From: DATBQN01 sp963799925
GTDB lineage: Bacteria; Acidobacteriota; Thermoanaerobaculia; Multivoradales; UBA5704
Assembly (NCBI GenBank): GCA_963799925.1
Contig: CAWCYZ010000002.1
Span: 930,001 to 994,000 of the forward strand
Reading direction: 5' to 3'
Length of the DNA: 64,000 nucleotides
Shown: positions 53,394 through 62,429 of the stretch, piece by piece
Numbering within the stretch: the first letter of the stretch is position 1
Layout: the number at the start of each line of letters is the position of its first letter
Notes under the pieces: model-generated
What the model saw: the letters and a program-made list of their open reading frames with translations, nothing else
Database searches by the model: none
What the model was told of the DNA's origin: nothing
Translations under genes and position numbers: made by a program

Positions 53394-53470
53394 TGGCCTG
53401 CCTGGAGGGATTCGAACCCCCGACCCGCGGCTTAGAAGGCCGCCGCTCTATCCAGCTGAGCTACAGGCAG
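53394..53470 (-). tRNA. tRNA-Arg (anticodon TCT)
   Basis: A 77-nt cloverleaf on the minus strand: acceptor CTGCCTG/CAGGCAG, D-arm AGCTCAGCTGGATAGAGC, anticodon arm GCGGC-CTTCTAA-GCCGC (anticodon TCT), T-arm GGGGG-TTCGAAT-CCCTC, encoded CCA. Reads AGA, a rare codon here. Second in a three-tRNA run. Confidence 0.95.
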
Positions 53471-53524
53471 CCGTTGCGCGGCCCCGTCCGCCTGTTCCAG
53501 GGAAGCCCGAGGGCGTCGTCGGTA

Positions 53525-53598
53525 TCGGGGCGCCCAGATTTGAACTGGGGACCCCCTGCGCCCAAGGCAGGTGCGCTACCAGGCTGCGCTACGCCCCG
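53525..53598 (-). tRNA. tRNA-Pro (anticodon TGG)
   Basis: A 74-nt cloverleaf on the minus strand: acceptor CGGGGCG/CGCCCCG, D-arm AGCGCAGCCTGGTAGCGC, anticodon arm CCTGC-CTTGGGC-GCAGG (anticodon TGG), T-arm CCCAG-TTCAAAT-CTGGG. The base after the discriminator is followed by TACC, so CCA is not encoded. First of the three tRNAs in transcription order. Confidence 0.97.
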
Positions 53599-53726
53599 AC
53601 GGAATCGCGCAAGGCAGTGTAAGCGAGGGCCTTCCGGGGTGTCAAACGCGCCGCGGCGGCGCACGGCGGCTCGCCAGCCGCACCTCGGAACCGTCGCCGG
53701 AACCCGCGTGGTAGCGTTCACCTCCC

Positions 53727-54863
53727 GTGGAACCAGGCTCTCGATCGGCCGGCGGGCCGGACGGTCCCGCGCGTCCCGATGCCGGGCCGGACGGCGGCGC
53801 TCCGCCGGAACCGGCAGCCGCCGCTCCGCTCGCCAGCCGCGCTCTCCTCACCCCCGGCCCGCTCGCCCCGCTGTCGCACCTCGGCGTCACGCTCCTGCGC
53901 CACGCCGTCGCGACCGGACTCCGCTATGCGCTCTTCCAGCTCGGCCTGCCGCTCCCGGAGGCGCCGCCGGTCCGCATCGTGCGCCTGCGGCTGTACCTGG
54001 ATGCCGGGAAGCTCGCGGACGTCCTCGCTCGGGCTCCCGGCGGTGTACCAGGAGGCTCGGCGGTCGCCGCGGCGCTGATCGACCCCGGCGGCCGCGGGGC
54101 GCTGCCGAGGTCGGCGGGCGGCCTCGCCGCGGCGCTCGCGTTCCATCGCGGCCGGCTGCGTCTCATGCCCCGCCGGCTGCCGGGACGGCTCGCCCGAGCT
54201 ACGGTCACGGCTGGCGATTCGCCCGCGGCGATCCTCGCGGCCTTCGAGTCCGGCCTGCGGCGCGTGCTGCCGGCGATTGGCGACGCCCTCTTGGCCGACC
54301 TCGCCGCGGCTCTCAAGCGGCGGTCCCGGCGCTCTCGCGGCGAGGCGGCGCCGCCCGCCATCACCCCGGCGGCCCGGCGCGTCCTCGCCGGACGCGGCTC
54401 TCCCGGCGGTCGCGCCGGGGATCTCGCCCGCCTCGGCGCGCCGGATCTGCGGCAGCCCTCCTGGGGCGAGCGGCCGGAGCTCGCCATGGCCGCGCGCCGC
54501 GCCCTCGACGGCTGGCCCATGCCGCCGGTCGATCCCCGGCGGGGCCGCTTCCGCGAGACCTGGCGCGCCGCGCTGACGCTCCTCTCGCCGCTCTTCGGCG
54601 CCCTCGCCGCTAGCGCCGCCACCCGCGGGCTCCTCAACGCCCCGGACGACGCCTTCTTCATCCCCTTCGATCTGGTGGGAGACCTCGCCGGCGAGCGCCG
54701 ACCCGCCTGGATGGAGGCGGCGGTCGCCGCCAACCGCGCCGAGCACGAGGCGCTCCGCCAGGCCGCCGAGCCGCTCGACCTCCTGACCGCGCGGCAGGAG
54801 ACGACGCCCGACGCCGGCGAGCGGGCGGAGTGGGAGCTCGCCCCCCTCCTGCCGCTGCCTTGA
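53727..54863 (+). CDS. Hypothetical protein with a C-terminus resembling PEP-synthase-like enzymes
   Basis: A 378-residue protein with an Ala/Pro-rich start (GTG 53727; the true start may be later, near LASRALLTPGPLAPL). It is arginine- and alanine-rich without membrane segments. The segment NAPDDAFFIPFDLVGDLAGE, then EAAVAANRAEHEALRQAAEP, weakly resembles the D-x-F-(F/Y)-L-x-x-x-E-L...R-R-x-E linker near the phosphohistidine region of PEP synthase-like and rifampin phosphotransferase proteins, but no ATP-grasp or His domain is present. No confident family. It stands alone, after the tRNAs and convergent with the diguanylate cyclase. Confidence 0.55.
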   Translation: MEPGSRSAGGPDGPARPDAGPDGGAPPEPAAAAPLASRALLTPGPLAPLSHLGVTLLRHAVATGLRYALFQLGLPLPEAPPVRIVRLRLYLDAGKLADVLARAPGGVPGGSAVAAALIDPGGRGALPRSAGGLAAALAFHRGRLRLMPRRLPGRLARATVTAGDSPAAILAAFESGLRRVLPAIGDALLADLAAALKRRSRRSRGEAAPPAITPAARRVLAGRGSPGGRAGDLARLGAPDLRQPSWGERPELAMAARRALDGWPMPPVDPRRGRFRETWRAALTLLSPLFGALAASAATRGLLNAPDDAFFIPFDLVGDLAGERRPAWMEAAVAANRAEHEALRQAAEPLDLLTARQETTPDAGERAEWELAPLLPLP

Positions 54864-54951
54864 GGCTCCAGATGGAGCTGGCGAGGGCGAGCGCCGATCT
54901 GCCGGCTCCCCATTCCCCGATCTCCCGGGCGGCTCTCGGCTCAGCCGTTCG

Positions 54952-56676
54952 TCAGGCGAAGATGCGCGGCGGCTCGGGGACCGGGGGGGCGTCCTGGGCG
55001 GTCTCGACCGCTCCCTCGGGGGAGAGGTAGCGGCCCTGGCCGAGGTCCAGCAGGCAGCGGTTGCGGCCGCGGCGCTTGGCTTCGTAGAGGGCGCCGTCGG
55101 CGAAGAGGAGGAGCTCGGAGGCGGTCTTGACGTGGAGCTCCGGGAAGGCGGCGACGCCTGCCGAGAGGGTGAGCGGCACGCGCTGGCCGCCGGCGGTGAA
55201 CTCGAGCGCCTCCACCCGCTGGCGCAGGCGCTCGGCGATCGAGAGGGCCGTCTCGCCCGGCGTGCGGTCGAGGAGGAGGGTGAACTCCTCGCCGCCGTAG
55301 CGGCAGCAGAGGTCGCCCTCGCGCCGCTCGCTGTCGAGGGTGCCGGCGACGAGCACCAGGGCGTCGTCGCCGGCGCCGTGGCCGTAGGTGTCGTTGATGC
55401 GCTTGAAGTGGTCGAGGTCGCAGAGGATGACCGCCATCGACCCGCCCTCGTCCAGGCAGCGCGCGTGGACCTCCTGCAGGCGCCGCTCGAGCACCCGCCG
55501 CACGGAGACGCCGGTCAGCGGGTCTTCGCTCGCCTCGCGGTCGAGGAGGGAGCGATGGACGGAGGCGGCCATCTGTGGCAGCAGCCGGTCGAGGAGCTCG
55601 AGATCTTCGGGGGCGAGGACGCGCGGGTCGCTCCACAGGCGGAGGCGCCCGAGTGCCACGCCGTCCGAGCGGAGCTGGCGCTCGAGGATCTGCCAGGGGC
55701 TCCGGCGGTGGACGCCGGGGAGCGCCGGCGGGTTGCGCTCCGGCTCCGGGGCGCCGGCGGCGAGCGGACCCTTGGCCGCCGACCACCAGCTCTGATGGGC
55801 GCGGCCGGGGGCGAGCAGCTCGAACTGGAACCAGTGGAAGGGCAGGACGTTGCCGCACTCGTCGCGGATCTGCTCGGCGACGGCGGCGATCTCCTGGCCG
55901 CTGCCGAGCATCGTCTCGGCGGCGCGCCCCACCTTCTCGAGGTTCCGGGCGCGCAGGCGGAGGATCTCCGACACCATGTCGTTCCTCGCCGCCTCGGCGG
56001 CGACGAGCCCGAAGGCGGCGAGGAGGAGGCCGCCGGTCCGCCAGCCGGTGGCGCGGCCGGCGAGCGCGATGCCCGTCCCCACCGTCCAGCCGAAGGCGTC
56101 GGGGAGGAGCGGCAGGACGATGCGGGCGACCGGGAGGGGGATATCGGGCCGGCGGAGCTTGCGGTCGGCGATCTCCAGGCCGGCGAAGAGGGCGAGGTAG
56201 GCGGCGGCCGCGGCGAGACCGAGGAGGGGGAGGCCCGCCGCCGGCCGCTTCGCCGCGAGCCCCACCCAGACGCCGCCCGCCGCGAGCGTCGCGAGACCCA
56301 CCCGCCCGCTGCTCTCGAGCGAGCGCAAGGGCCTTCGCCGCTCGGGGAGCTGGACGGCGGAGTTGACCCGCACCAGCCGATGGAAGAGCTCGGCGAGGAG
56401 GAATGCCGCGGCGCCGAGCGAGGCGGCCGATACCGCGCTCGACAGCGCCAGCGCCGACGGCAGGGCGACGGTGCCGAAGGCGAGGGTCGCGCCGCCGAAC
56501 GGGCGGTGGCCCGCCGCCGCCGCCGCCGCGAGCACCGCGACGACGAGGAGCCCGGCGGCCGGGTGGCCACCGAGCGCCATGGCCGGCACCCAGGTGGCGG
56601 CCGAGAGCGCCAGGGCGGCACCCGCGGTGGGCAGCAGGGATGCCCAGACATCGCGGGGCGAGCGGGAGCGTTTCAT
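54952..56676 (-). CDS. Membrane-bound GGDEF diguanylate cyclase
   Basis: A 574-residue protein. The N-terminal 230 residues hold about six to eight hydrophobic helices, starting LLPTAGAALALSAATWVP. A GAF-like segment (about 250-400, ETMLGSGQEIAAVAEQIRDE..FHWFQFELL) follows. The GGDEF domain (about 405-560) has DPLTGVSVRRVLERRL, CDLDHFKRINDTYGHGAGDD and the active-site loop RYGGEEF (461-465), so cyclic di-GMP synthesis is expected. No RxxD inhibitory site was located with confidence. ATG 56676 gives a short basic lead (MKRSRSPRD). Sensor input unknown. Confidence 0.9.
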   Translation of the reverse strand: MKRSRSPRDVWASLLPTAGAALALSAATWVPAMALGGHPAAGLLVVAVLAAAAAAGHRPFGGATLAFGTVALPSALALSSAVSAASLGAAAFLLAELFHRLVRVNSAVQLPERRRPLRSLESSGRVGLATLAAGGVWVGLAAKRPAAGLPLLGLAAAAAYLALFAGLEIADRKLRRPDIPLPVARIVLPLLPDAFGWTVGTGIALAGRATGWRTGGLLLAAFGLVAAEAARNDMVSEILRLRARNLEKVGRAAETMLGSGQEIAAVAEQIRDECGNVLPFHWFQFELLAPGRAHQSWWSAAKGPLAAGAPEPERNPPALPGVHRRSPWQILERQLRSDGVALGRLRLWSDPRVLAPEDLELLDRLLPQMAASVHRSLLDREASEDPLTGVSVRRVLERRLQEVHARCLDEGGSMAVILCDLDHFKRINDTYGHGAGDDALVLVAGTLDSERREGDLCCRYGGEEFTLLLDRTPGETALSIAERLRQRVEALEFTAGGQRVPLTLSAGVAAFPELHVKTASELLLFADGALYEAKRRGRNRCLLDLGQGRYLSPEGAVETAQDAPPVPEPPRIFA

Positions 56677-56803
56677 AGAGTGCCGGAGCTGCCGGCATGC
56701 TATGCGCCGCGGTCGGCGCTGGCAATGCGCGGCGCCCAACCCTTACCATGCAAAGGCGCAGCCGGCGGGCCGCCCGCGATCCGTCCGCCGCTCGCGACCG
56801 ATC

Positions 56804-57565
56804 ATGAGACGTCTTTCGACGGCGGACGAGGCGGCCGAGGAGCTGCTCGACCGCCACGACCTCGCGCCGGCCGCGACGGCGCGCTCGCTCGCCGAGCTCG
56901 ACCGGGTGAACCGCGCCCTGCTGGCGGGGCTGCCGCTCCGGCGGACCCTGCTGCCGCGCCTGGTCTCCGACGCGTCGTCCGGCGCTCCGCCGTGCCGCCT
57001 GCTCGACCTCGGCACCGGCAGCGGCGAGGTGGCGGGCGCTCTGGCGCGGGCGGCGGGGCGGCGGGGGGTGCGGGCGACCGTCGTCGGTCTCGACCGCAAG
57101 GTCGCCCACCTGGCGCTCGGCCGGCGGCGGATGCTCGCCCCGGGCCGCGACCCGAGCCACGGCGGCCGCCAGCTCCGCGTGGCGGGCGACGCGGCCGCCC
57201 TCCCCTTCCGCGACGGCGCCTTCGCCTGGTCGTTCTCGACCCTCTTCTTCCACCATTTCGACGCCGCGGACAACCGCCGCGTCCTGGCGGAGATGCGGCG
57301 GGTGGCGCGCGCCGGCGCCGCGGTCGTCGACCTCCGCCGCAGCCGCCTCCTCCTCGTCCTCGTGCGCCTCGTCCTGCCGCTCCTCGGCGCCGGGCCGGTG
57401 ACGCGCAACGACGGCCGCGCCTCGGTGCGCCGCGCCTGGACGGTCCCCGAGGTGGCGCGCCTCGTCGCCGGCGAGCCGGTGGTCGAGCTGCGGCGGCGGT
57501 TCCCCTTCCGCTTCTCGCTGGTGCTGCCGGGCGGCGGGGCCGGCGAGGCCGGCGGCGGCCGCTAG
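56804..57565 (+). CDS. Class I SAM-dependent methyltransferase
   Basis: A 253-residue methyltransferase. Motif I LLDLGTGSGEVAGALARAAG (about 65-84), VVGLDRKVAHLAL (acidic end of beta2), VAGDAAALPFRDGAFAWSFS (motif around beta3/4) and LAEMRRVARAGAAVVDLRRS (motif before beta5) define a Methyltransf_11/25-type fold. An N-terminal helix bundle (ADEAAEELLDRHDLAPA) may bind substrate; this subtype is often found with polyketide or quinone synthesis genes, absent here. Its stop overlaps the stop of the convergent peptidase gene (CTAG). ATG 56804 avoids a poor arginine-rich extension. Confidence 0.85.
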   Translation: MRRLSTADEAAEELLDRHDLAPAATARSLAELDRVNRALLAGLPLRRTLLPRLVSDASSGAPPCRLLDLGTGSGEVAGALARAAGRRGVRATVVGLDRKVAHLALGRRRMLAPGRDPSHGGRQLRVAGDAAALPFRDGAFAWSFSTLFFHHFDAADNRRVLAEMRRVARAGAAVVDLRRSRLLLVLVRLVLPLLGAGPVTRNDGRASVRRAWTVPEVARLVAGEPVVELRRRFPFRFSLVLPGGGAGEAGGGR

Positions 57566-58626
57566 GGGCGCCCGGCGTTGCCCGGCAGGTCCCGCCAGGC
57601 GGGGAGGAGGCCGAAGCCGTCGGCCTCGCGGACGGCGGTCAGGATGGCGAGGGAGACGGCGTGCTGGGCGAGGGTGCCGACCTGGTTGACGTGGGCGGGG
57701 CGGCCGCCGGCCGCCAAGGTGACGACGAGGTCGCCGTCGTATTGCGTGAGAGCGGGGGCGAGGGTGCGGAAGAGCCCGCCGAAGGCCATCTGGCAGACCT
57801 TGAGCGCGGCGGCCTTGGTCAGGGAGGCGTCGGTCATCACCACGGCGAGGGTGGTGTTGCCCTCCCAGGGATGGGCGCCCTCGGGCGGCAGGGCGGCCAA
57901 GACCCGCTCGGCGCCGGCGAGCTCGAGGCTCTCCGGGGCGAGGCGGCAGCCGGCGATCGTCGCCCCGGTCGCCGGGTCTCGCACGTCGCCGAAGGCATTG
58001 ACCGCCACCGCCGCCGCGACGCTCACCCCGCCGGCGGACGGCGGGGTCCGCAAGCTCGCGAAGCCGAAGCCGCCCTTCATCCCGTGGGCCATGCCGAGCG
58101 CCTTGCCGACGGTGGCGCCGGTGCCGGCGCCGACGCTCCCCACGGCGACCGGCCCCGGACTCCCGGCCGCCGCGGCGGCAACGGCGGACGCCGCGAGGCG
58201 CGCCCAGGGCCGTGGCGGTGGCGCGTCGCCCGCGGCAGCGAGCGACCGGGGATCGAGGCCGAGGTCGAAGAGGATGGCGGTGGGGACGAGCGGGATGGGG
58301 ACGACGCCGGTCTGGAAGCCGTGGCCGGCGCGCGCCAGGTGCTCGACCACCGGATCGGCCGCGGCGAGGCCGAAGCCGCTGCCGCCGGAGAGCACCACGG
58401 CGTGGGCGCGGCTCGCCACGTGGAGCGCCGAGACCAGCGAATCGAACTGCCGCGTGCCGGTCGCCGATCCCCGCACCTCGGCGGCGGCGAGCGCCCCCTC
58501 CGGACAGAGGATGACGGTGACGCCGGTGCGCGCCTCCCGGTCGGCGGCATGGCCGAGGCCGAAGCCGGGGATCGCGAGGTCGCGGCTCGGCGCCGGGAGC
58601 GGGGGCGGCGGGATCGGCGGAGCCAT
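57562..58626 (-). CDS. P1-family (DmpA/NylC-type) self-processing peptidase or amidase
   Basis: A 354-residue N-terminal-nucleophile hydrolase. Family signatures: PGFGLGHAADREARTGVTVI, VVLSGGSGFGLAAADPVVEH, GTGATVGKALG and the autocleavage site WEGNTTLAVVMTDASL, where Thr258 after Asn257 would become the new N-terminus of the small subunit. Related enzymes are beta-peptidyl aminopeptidases and NylC oligoamide hydrolases. ATG 58626 gives a proline-rich start (MAPPIPPPPLPAP). It converges on the methyltransferase with a 4-base overlap and stands apart from other catabolic genes. Confidence 0.85.
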   Translation of the reverse strand: MAPPIPPPPLPAPSRDLAIPGFGLGHAADREARTGVTVILCPEGALAAAEVRGSATGTRQFDSLVSALHVASRAHAVVLSGGSGFGLAAADPVVEHLARAGHGFQTGVVPIPLVPTAILFDLGLDPRSLAAAGDAPPPRPWARLAASAVAAAAAGSPGPVAVGSVGAGTGATVGKALGMAHGMKGGFGFASLRTPPSAGGVSVAAAVAVNAFGDVRDPATGATIAGCRLAPESLELAGAERVLAALPPEGAHPWEGNTTLAVVMTDASLTKAAALKVCQMAFGGLFRTLAPALTQYDGDLVVTLAAGGRPAHVNQVGTLAQHAVSLAILTAVREADGFGLLPAWRDLPGNAGRP

Positions 58627-58770
58627 GGGCGGGACGATTGTAGCCGGCAGCCGATAGCGCGGCGGACCGGCACCGGCCGCGCCGGCCCGGCGGCCGCTCG
58701 CGGCGAACGGCGCCCGGTCTTCTCTGTATGCTTGGCCCGTCCGCGGGCCCGACCAGAAAGGAGGCGATCG

Positions 58771-59139
58771 ATGGAGGTTCCGGAGAAGGTGAATCTGGCC
58801 GCGAAGCTCGCCCAGATCCACGAGCGTTTCAAGCCGCACGTCGTCGGCGAGCTCAACGGCCAGCAGGTCAAGCTCGCCAAGGCGCTGGGGCCGTTCGTCT
58901 GGCACCACCACGAGGCGGAGGACGAGCTGTTCCTCGTCGTCCGCGGCCGCTTCCGCATGGAGTTCCGCGACCGCCACGTATGGCTGGAGGAGGGGGAGCT
59001 CCTCATCGTGCCGCGCGGGGTGGAGCACCGGCCGGTCGCCGACGAGGAGGTCTCGATCCTGCTCTTCGAGCCCGCCTCGACCCTCAACACCGGCAACGTC
59101 GTCAACGAGCGGACCGTGGCGGAGCTGCCGCGGATCTGA
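58771..59139 (+). CDS. Cytosolic cupin-domain protein
   Basis: A 122-residue single-domain cupin. Motif 1: WHHHEAEDELFLVVRGRFRM (H-H-x4-E pattern for a metal), motif 2: EEGELLIVPRGVEHRPVAD. No signal peptide, unlike the cupin at 11.1 kb. A textbook AAAGGAGG lies 8 bases before ATG 58771, and TATGCT (58727-58732) may be the -10 box. Such small cupins are often isomerases or metal-dependent binding proteins; no function can be assigned. The next gene begins 11 bases after its stop and is probably co-transcribed. Confidence 0.85.
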   Translation: MEVPEKVNLAAKLAQIHERFKPHVVGELNGQQVKLAKALGPFVWHHHEAEDELFLVVRGRFRMEFRDRHVWLEEGELLIVPRGVEHRPVADEEVSILLFEPASTLNTGNVVNERTVAELPRI

Positions 59140-59150
59140 AGAGGTCCGGA

Positions 59151-60732
59151 ATGGGCCGCGCGCCGTCAGCCGCCGCGGCGCCCGCCGCTATCGCTGCAGT
59201 TGCCGCTGCCGCCGCGGTCGCGACCGTGGCGCTCGTCGCCGCCGTCGTCGCCCAGGCGCCGGGGGCGAACGGCCCGGCGGAGTGGCGCTGGGAGTACCGG
59301 CCGCCCGGCCTCGCGGGCGGCTGGGCGCCGGCGCTCCTCGCCGCCGCGCTCCTCGCCGCCTATGCGCTCTGGGACAGCCGCCCCGCACGGCGCGGCAGGG
59401 CTCCCGAGCGGGCTCTCCTCGCGCTGCTGATCGCCCTCGGCCTCGCCTATACGCTGGCGCTCGCCGGCGCCGAGCCCGGCGGGCTCGGGCGGGTCCTCGC
59501 CTCGCTCGCCTCGCGCCTCTCCTTCGGCTACGCCTGGGACGCCGGGCTGGCGCCGCCGACCCGCGAGCTCCTCGCCGACTATCCGGCGGCGAGCGCACGG
59601 CTCGACCTCCACGCGCGCACCCACCCGCCCGGCCCGCTCCTCGCGGTGCGCGCCGTGGCCCGCCTGACCCGCGCCCTGCCGGTTCCGCCCCCCGGCGCCG
59701 GCGGGCTCGCCGGCAGGGCGCGCGACGCACTCGACCGCGAGGTGACGCGCGCCCGCGATCACCGCCGGCCGGTGCCGCGACGCCTCCCCGGACCGTGGGC
59801 GCTCGTCGTCCTCGCCTTCCTCCTGCCGGCGCTCTCGGCCCTGGCGGCCTGGCCGCTGGCGCGGCTCGCCGCGGCCTGGGAGCTGCCGCCGGCGGCGGGC
59901 CGGCTCGCCGCCCTCCTCTGGCTCGCGGTGCCGGCGCGCTCGCTCTTCACCCCGTCGCTCGACCAGGCGCTACCCCTCCTCGCGGTCGCCGCGCTGGCTC
60001 TCGCGGCGGCGGGCGGGCGCCGGCGGGCCTTCGCCGCCGGCCTCCTCCTCTTCCTCGCCGCCTTCCTGAGCTACGGCTGCCTGGCCCTCCTCCCCTGGGC
60101 CGCGGCCGTCGCCCTGGCCGCGGCCGGTCCGGCGGCGCCGAGCGGACCTCCTCCCCGCCGCGCCTGGGGCCGGCTCCTCGTCCGCCCGGCGGCCCTCGGC
60201 CTCGGCTTCCTCCTCCCCTGGCTCGCCCTCGTGCCACTCGCCGGCTACTCGCCCTGGGCGGCCTTCCGTGCCGGTGTCGCGACCCACCGCACGATGGCGG
60301 TCGTCGCGCGCGGCTATCTCACCTGGCTCGCCTGGAATCCCTACGACTTCGCCCTCCTCCTCGGCCCCCCCGTCCTGGCGCTGGGCCTCGCCGCCCTGTG
60401 GCTCGCGGCACCGGCGCGGTCGCGGCCGCGGAGCGCGGAAGAGGACTGAGCGCACCGGGCCCAGCGCGCCCGCCTCGCTCTCCTACCGGGTGGGGATCTG
60501 GGGCTTCTGGGGGCTGCTGCTGGTGCTCTGGATCTCGGGCAGCGTGCGCGGCGAGGTGGGGCGGATCTGGCTGCTCTTCATGCCCTTCGCCTGCCTCTTC
60601 GCCGCGCAGGGGATCACCGCGCTCCGCGGCGTCGGGGAACCCGGCGCCCGGCGCGGCTGGGCGCTCGGCCTCGCGGGCCTCGAGCTCGCGCTCGGCCTGG
60701 CGCTCGCCGCGACGATGACCTTCGTCACCTGA
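59151..60732 (+). CDS. Polytopic membrane protein, GT-C glycosyltransferase-like, frameshifted
   Basis: A protein of about 525 residues with roughly ten to twelve hydrophobic segments. After the first helices, an extracytoplasmic loop reads DLHARTHPPGPLLAVRA; the THPPG loop is typical of a group of GT-C-like integral membrane glycosyltransferases using lipid-linked sugars. The first frame ends RSAEED at 60449; the next frame continues LSYRVGIWGFWGLLLVLWIS, RIWLLFMPFACLFAAQGITA and LGLALAATMTFVT, two more helices. One extra base at about 60440 explains the break. It follows a cupin gene by 11 bases. Substrate unknown. Confidence 0.65.
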
Positions 60733-60747
60733 GCGGGTCTGCCGCCC

Positions 60748-62109
60748 CTAATTGCTCGGCAGCATCGAAACCTGCAGGTTCGAGTACACCCAGCCGATGG
60801 GCGGGAAGTAGGCGCCGTCGGCGACGCCGCTCAAGCCGAAGTCGAGGTGCACCTTGTTGCCGTTGTCCGAGAGGTCGAACTGGTAGGCGGGACCCTGGAG
60901 GGTGTAGGTCAGCACGCCCCCCTCGAAGGCCTGGAAGAGGATCGACCGGTTGATCACGTCGTAGTCGAGATGGATGTGGTAGTGGTGCTGCTGCTTCCAC
61001 GGCCCGACGGTCTTGACGAACTGATCCTGGTAGCCGAGCTCGAGCTCCGTCTTCGCGTTGTCGCCGCGGAAGGTGACGCCGTAATACAGGACGCGGTTGC
61101 TGCGGGAGGCGGCGCCCCGGCGCATGCCGAAGACGCCGTGAAAAAGGCTCGTCTGCCAGCGGTTCAGGTAGAGGTCGAAGTCGACCGTGAGCCGCTGGTA
61201 GGGGATGCCCGGCGTGAGCGGCAGGTTGTAGCTCATCGACGAGGCGCCCGGCCGCGCGTTGAGGAAGACGCCGGGGACGTTGAACGTCTGCGTGCCGGGG
61301 GACGGCCCGGGGCTACCCGATCCGCCGCTGCCCGATCCGCCGGGCACCAGGTCGGCGGAGAGCAGCGCCGACGGCGTGAGGATGTTGGTCTGCGGCCCGC
61401 CGACCTCGTACGTCATGGCGTAGGTGTAGAACGGATGGTCGCAGCTCACCTGCACGCGGACGTCCGCGATGTCGCCGGCGGCGAGCGTCTGGAGCAGGCC
61501 GGCGAAGGCGCGGTGCGACAGCGGCAGCAGCGGCAGGATGGCGGTCGGCGAGAGCGGCGTGTGGTCCGCGGCATAGGCGCCGACGGTGCACTGCGCCGCG
61601 GCGCGCGAAAGGTTGACGATCGCGAAGTCCGTCGTGGTGCCCGTCGCCCGCTCCTGCTCGAGCCCCTGGAGCTGGGCGACGGCGTGGGCCGCCAGGGCGT
61701 TCTGCGGGCCGATTACCGGCAGCGCGGCGCTCGACAGGACGTTGCCGTTGACGTCGACGAGCTCGAGCCGGGCGGCGACCGAGAGCTGCGGCGCCCCGGC
61801 GATCTCGAGGATCCCCGCCTTGCCGTCGGGCGCGGCGCCGGCGACGAGCTGGGTCGCGCCCGGCTGGACGTAGACCGGGGCGCCGAAGGTCTCCTGCTGG
61901 GTGCCGTCGACGCCGCTGGCGATGAAGGCGGTGGCGAAGAAGCGCGCCGTGGCGCTCGGGTTGGACACCCACAGCCGGGTGCGATAGGTCGTGCCGTTCG
62001 ACACGGCGCCGCTGGCGGCGGGGACGACCACCTCGCCGGCGGCGAGCGGCAGGACGGCGGCGGCGAGCGCTAGGCATCCGACAGCGAGCGCCTTCTGGAT
62101 GGCGGCCAT
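60748..62109 (-). CDS. Secreted protein with lectin-like C-terminal domain
   Basis: A 453-residue exported protein. Signal peptide MAAIQKALAVGCLALAAAVLPLAA. Residues about 25-250 form a beta domain (TTYRTRLWVSNPSATARFF...ILEIAGAPQLSVAARLELVD) that recurs in Acidobacteriota secreted proteins. A GSGSGGSGSPGPSPGT linker leads to a C-terminal jelly-roll-like domain (YQRLTVDFDLYLNRWQTSLF, VLYYGVTFRGDNAKTELELG, HYHIHLDYDVINRSILFQAF) reminiscent of laminin-G/concanavalin folds. AGGAG precedes ATG 62109. It may bind surface polysaccharide. No enzyme motif seen. Confidence 0.75.
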   Translation of the reverse strand: MAAIQKALAVGCLALAAAVLPLAAGEVVVPAASGAVSNGTTYRTRLWVSNPSATARFFATAFIASGVDGTQQETFGAPVYVQPGATQLVAGAAPDGKAGILEIAGAPQLSVAARLELVDVNGNVLSSAALPVIGPQNALAAHAVAQLQGLEQERATGTTTDFAIVNLSRAAAQCTVGAYAADHTPLSPTAILPLLPLSHRAFAGLLQTLAAGDIADVRVQVSCDHPFYTYAMTYEVGGPQTNILTPSALLSADLVPGGSGSGGSGSPGPSPGTQTFNVPGVFLNARPGASSMSYNLPLTPGIPYQRLTVDFDLYLNRWQTSLFHGVFGMRRGAASRSNRVLYYGVTFRGDNAKTELELGYQDQFVKTVGPWKQQHHYHIHLDYDVINRSILFQAFEGGVLTYTLQGPAYQFDLSDNGNKVHLDFGLSGVADGAYFPPIGWVYSNLQVSMLPSN

Positions 62110-62429
62110 GGCGACAATCTCCTGAAGACCGGCGGGCGAACGCCGTGAACGTTTAAATTGCAAGGATTCTATAGCTTTGGGGCCGCCGCCGCAACGAAAA
62201 CCGTGCAGCGGCGCTCCGCCGCCCGCCCCCTTCGCGCCCCGCCGAAGGGCTGGCCGCTCCGCTCGTAGTAGGATCGGCCGCGCTTTCACGCCAGCGCGCG
62301 GCGGGTTCCGGTATCCAGCGGGTCGGACGGCGCGTGGACGGAAGACCGCGGGAAAGCTGCGGGAAGTCGGCGGGAAAACTGCGGAAAGCTCGGAAAGCTA
62401 AAGCTGGAAAATCTGATGGAGCGGGCATC
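62110..62429. other. Divergent intergenic region with an 11-bp repeat
   Basis: About 320 bases between the leftward lectin-like gene and the rightward SxtJ-like gene. Besides the GCGGGAAAGCT array (listed separately) it has an AT-richer patch, GTTTAAATTGCAAGGATTCTATAG, near 62150-62175 that probably contains the leftward promoter. No gene supported. Confidence 0.45.
62348..62399. repeat. 11-bp tandem repeat GCGGGAAAGCT
   Basis: Five consecutive units: GCGGGAAAGCT, GCGGGAAGTCG, GCGGGAAAACT, GCGGAAAGCT, CGGAAAGCT. The last two have lost one and two bases. The G-G-G-A-A core recalls the longer array at 36.5 kb. It sits in the upstream region of the SxtJ-like gene, 31 bases before its GTG start, and could bind a regulator or affect mRNA leader folding. 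Confidence 0.7.

Noticed and set aside
53330..53620. Frames containing GFEPPTRG and NWGPPAPKAG
   Set aside because: False translations of tRNA-Arg(TCT) and tRNA-Pro(TGG).
55132..59139. A frame of more than 1,300 codons on the plus strand across the GGDEF and peptidase genes
   Set aside because: Only the last part (58771-59139, cupin) is real; the rest is a shadow of genes on the other strand.
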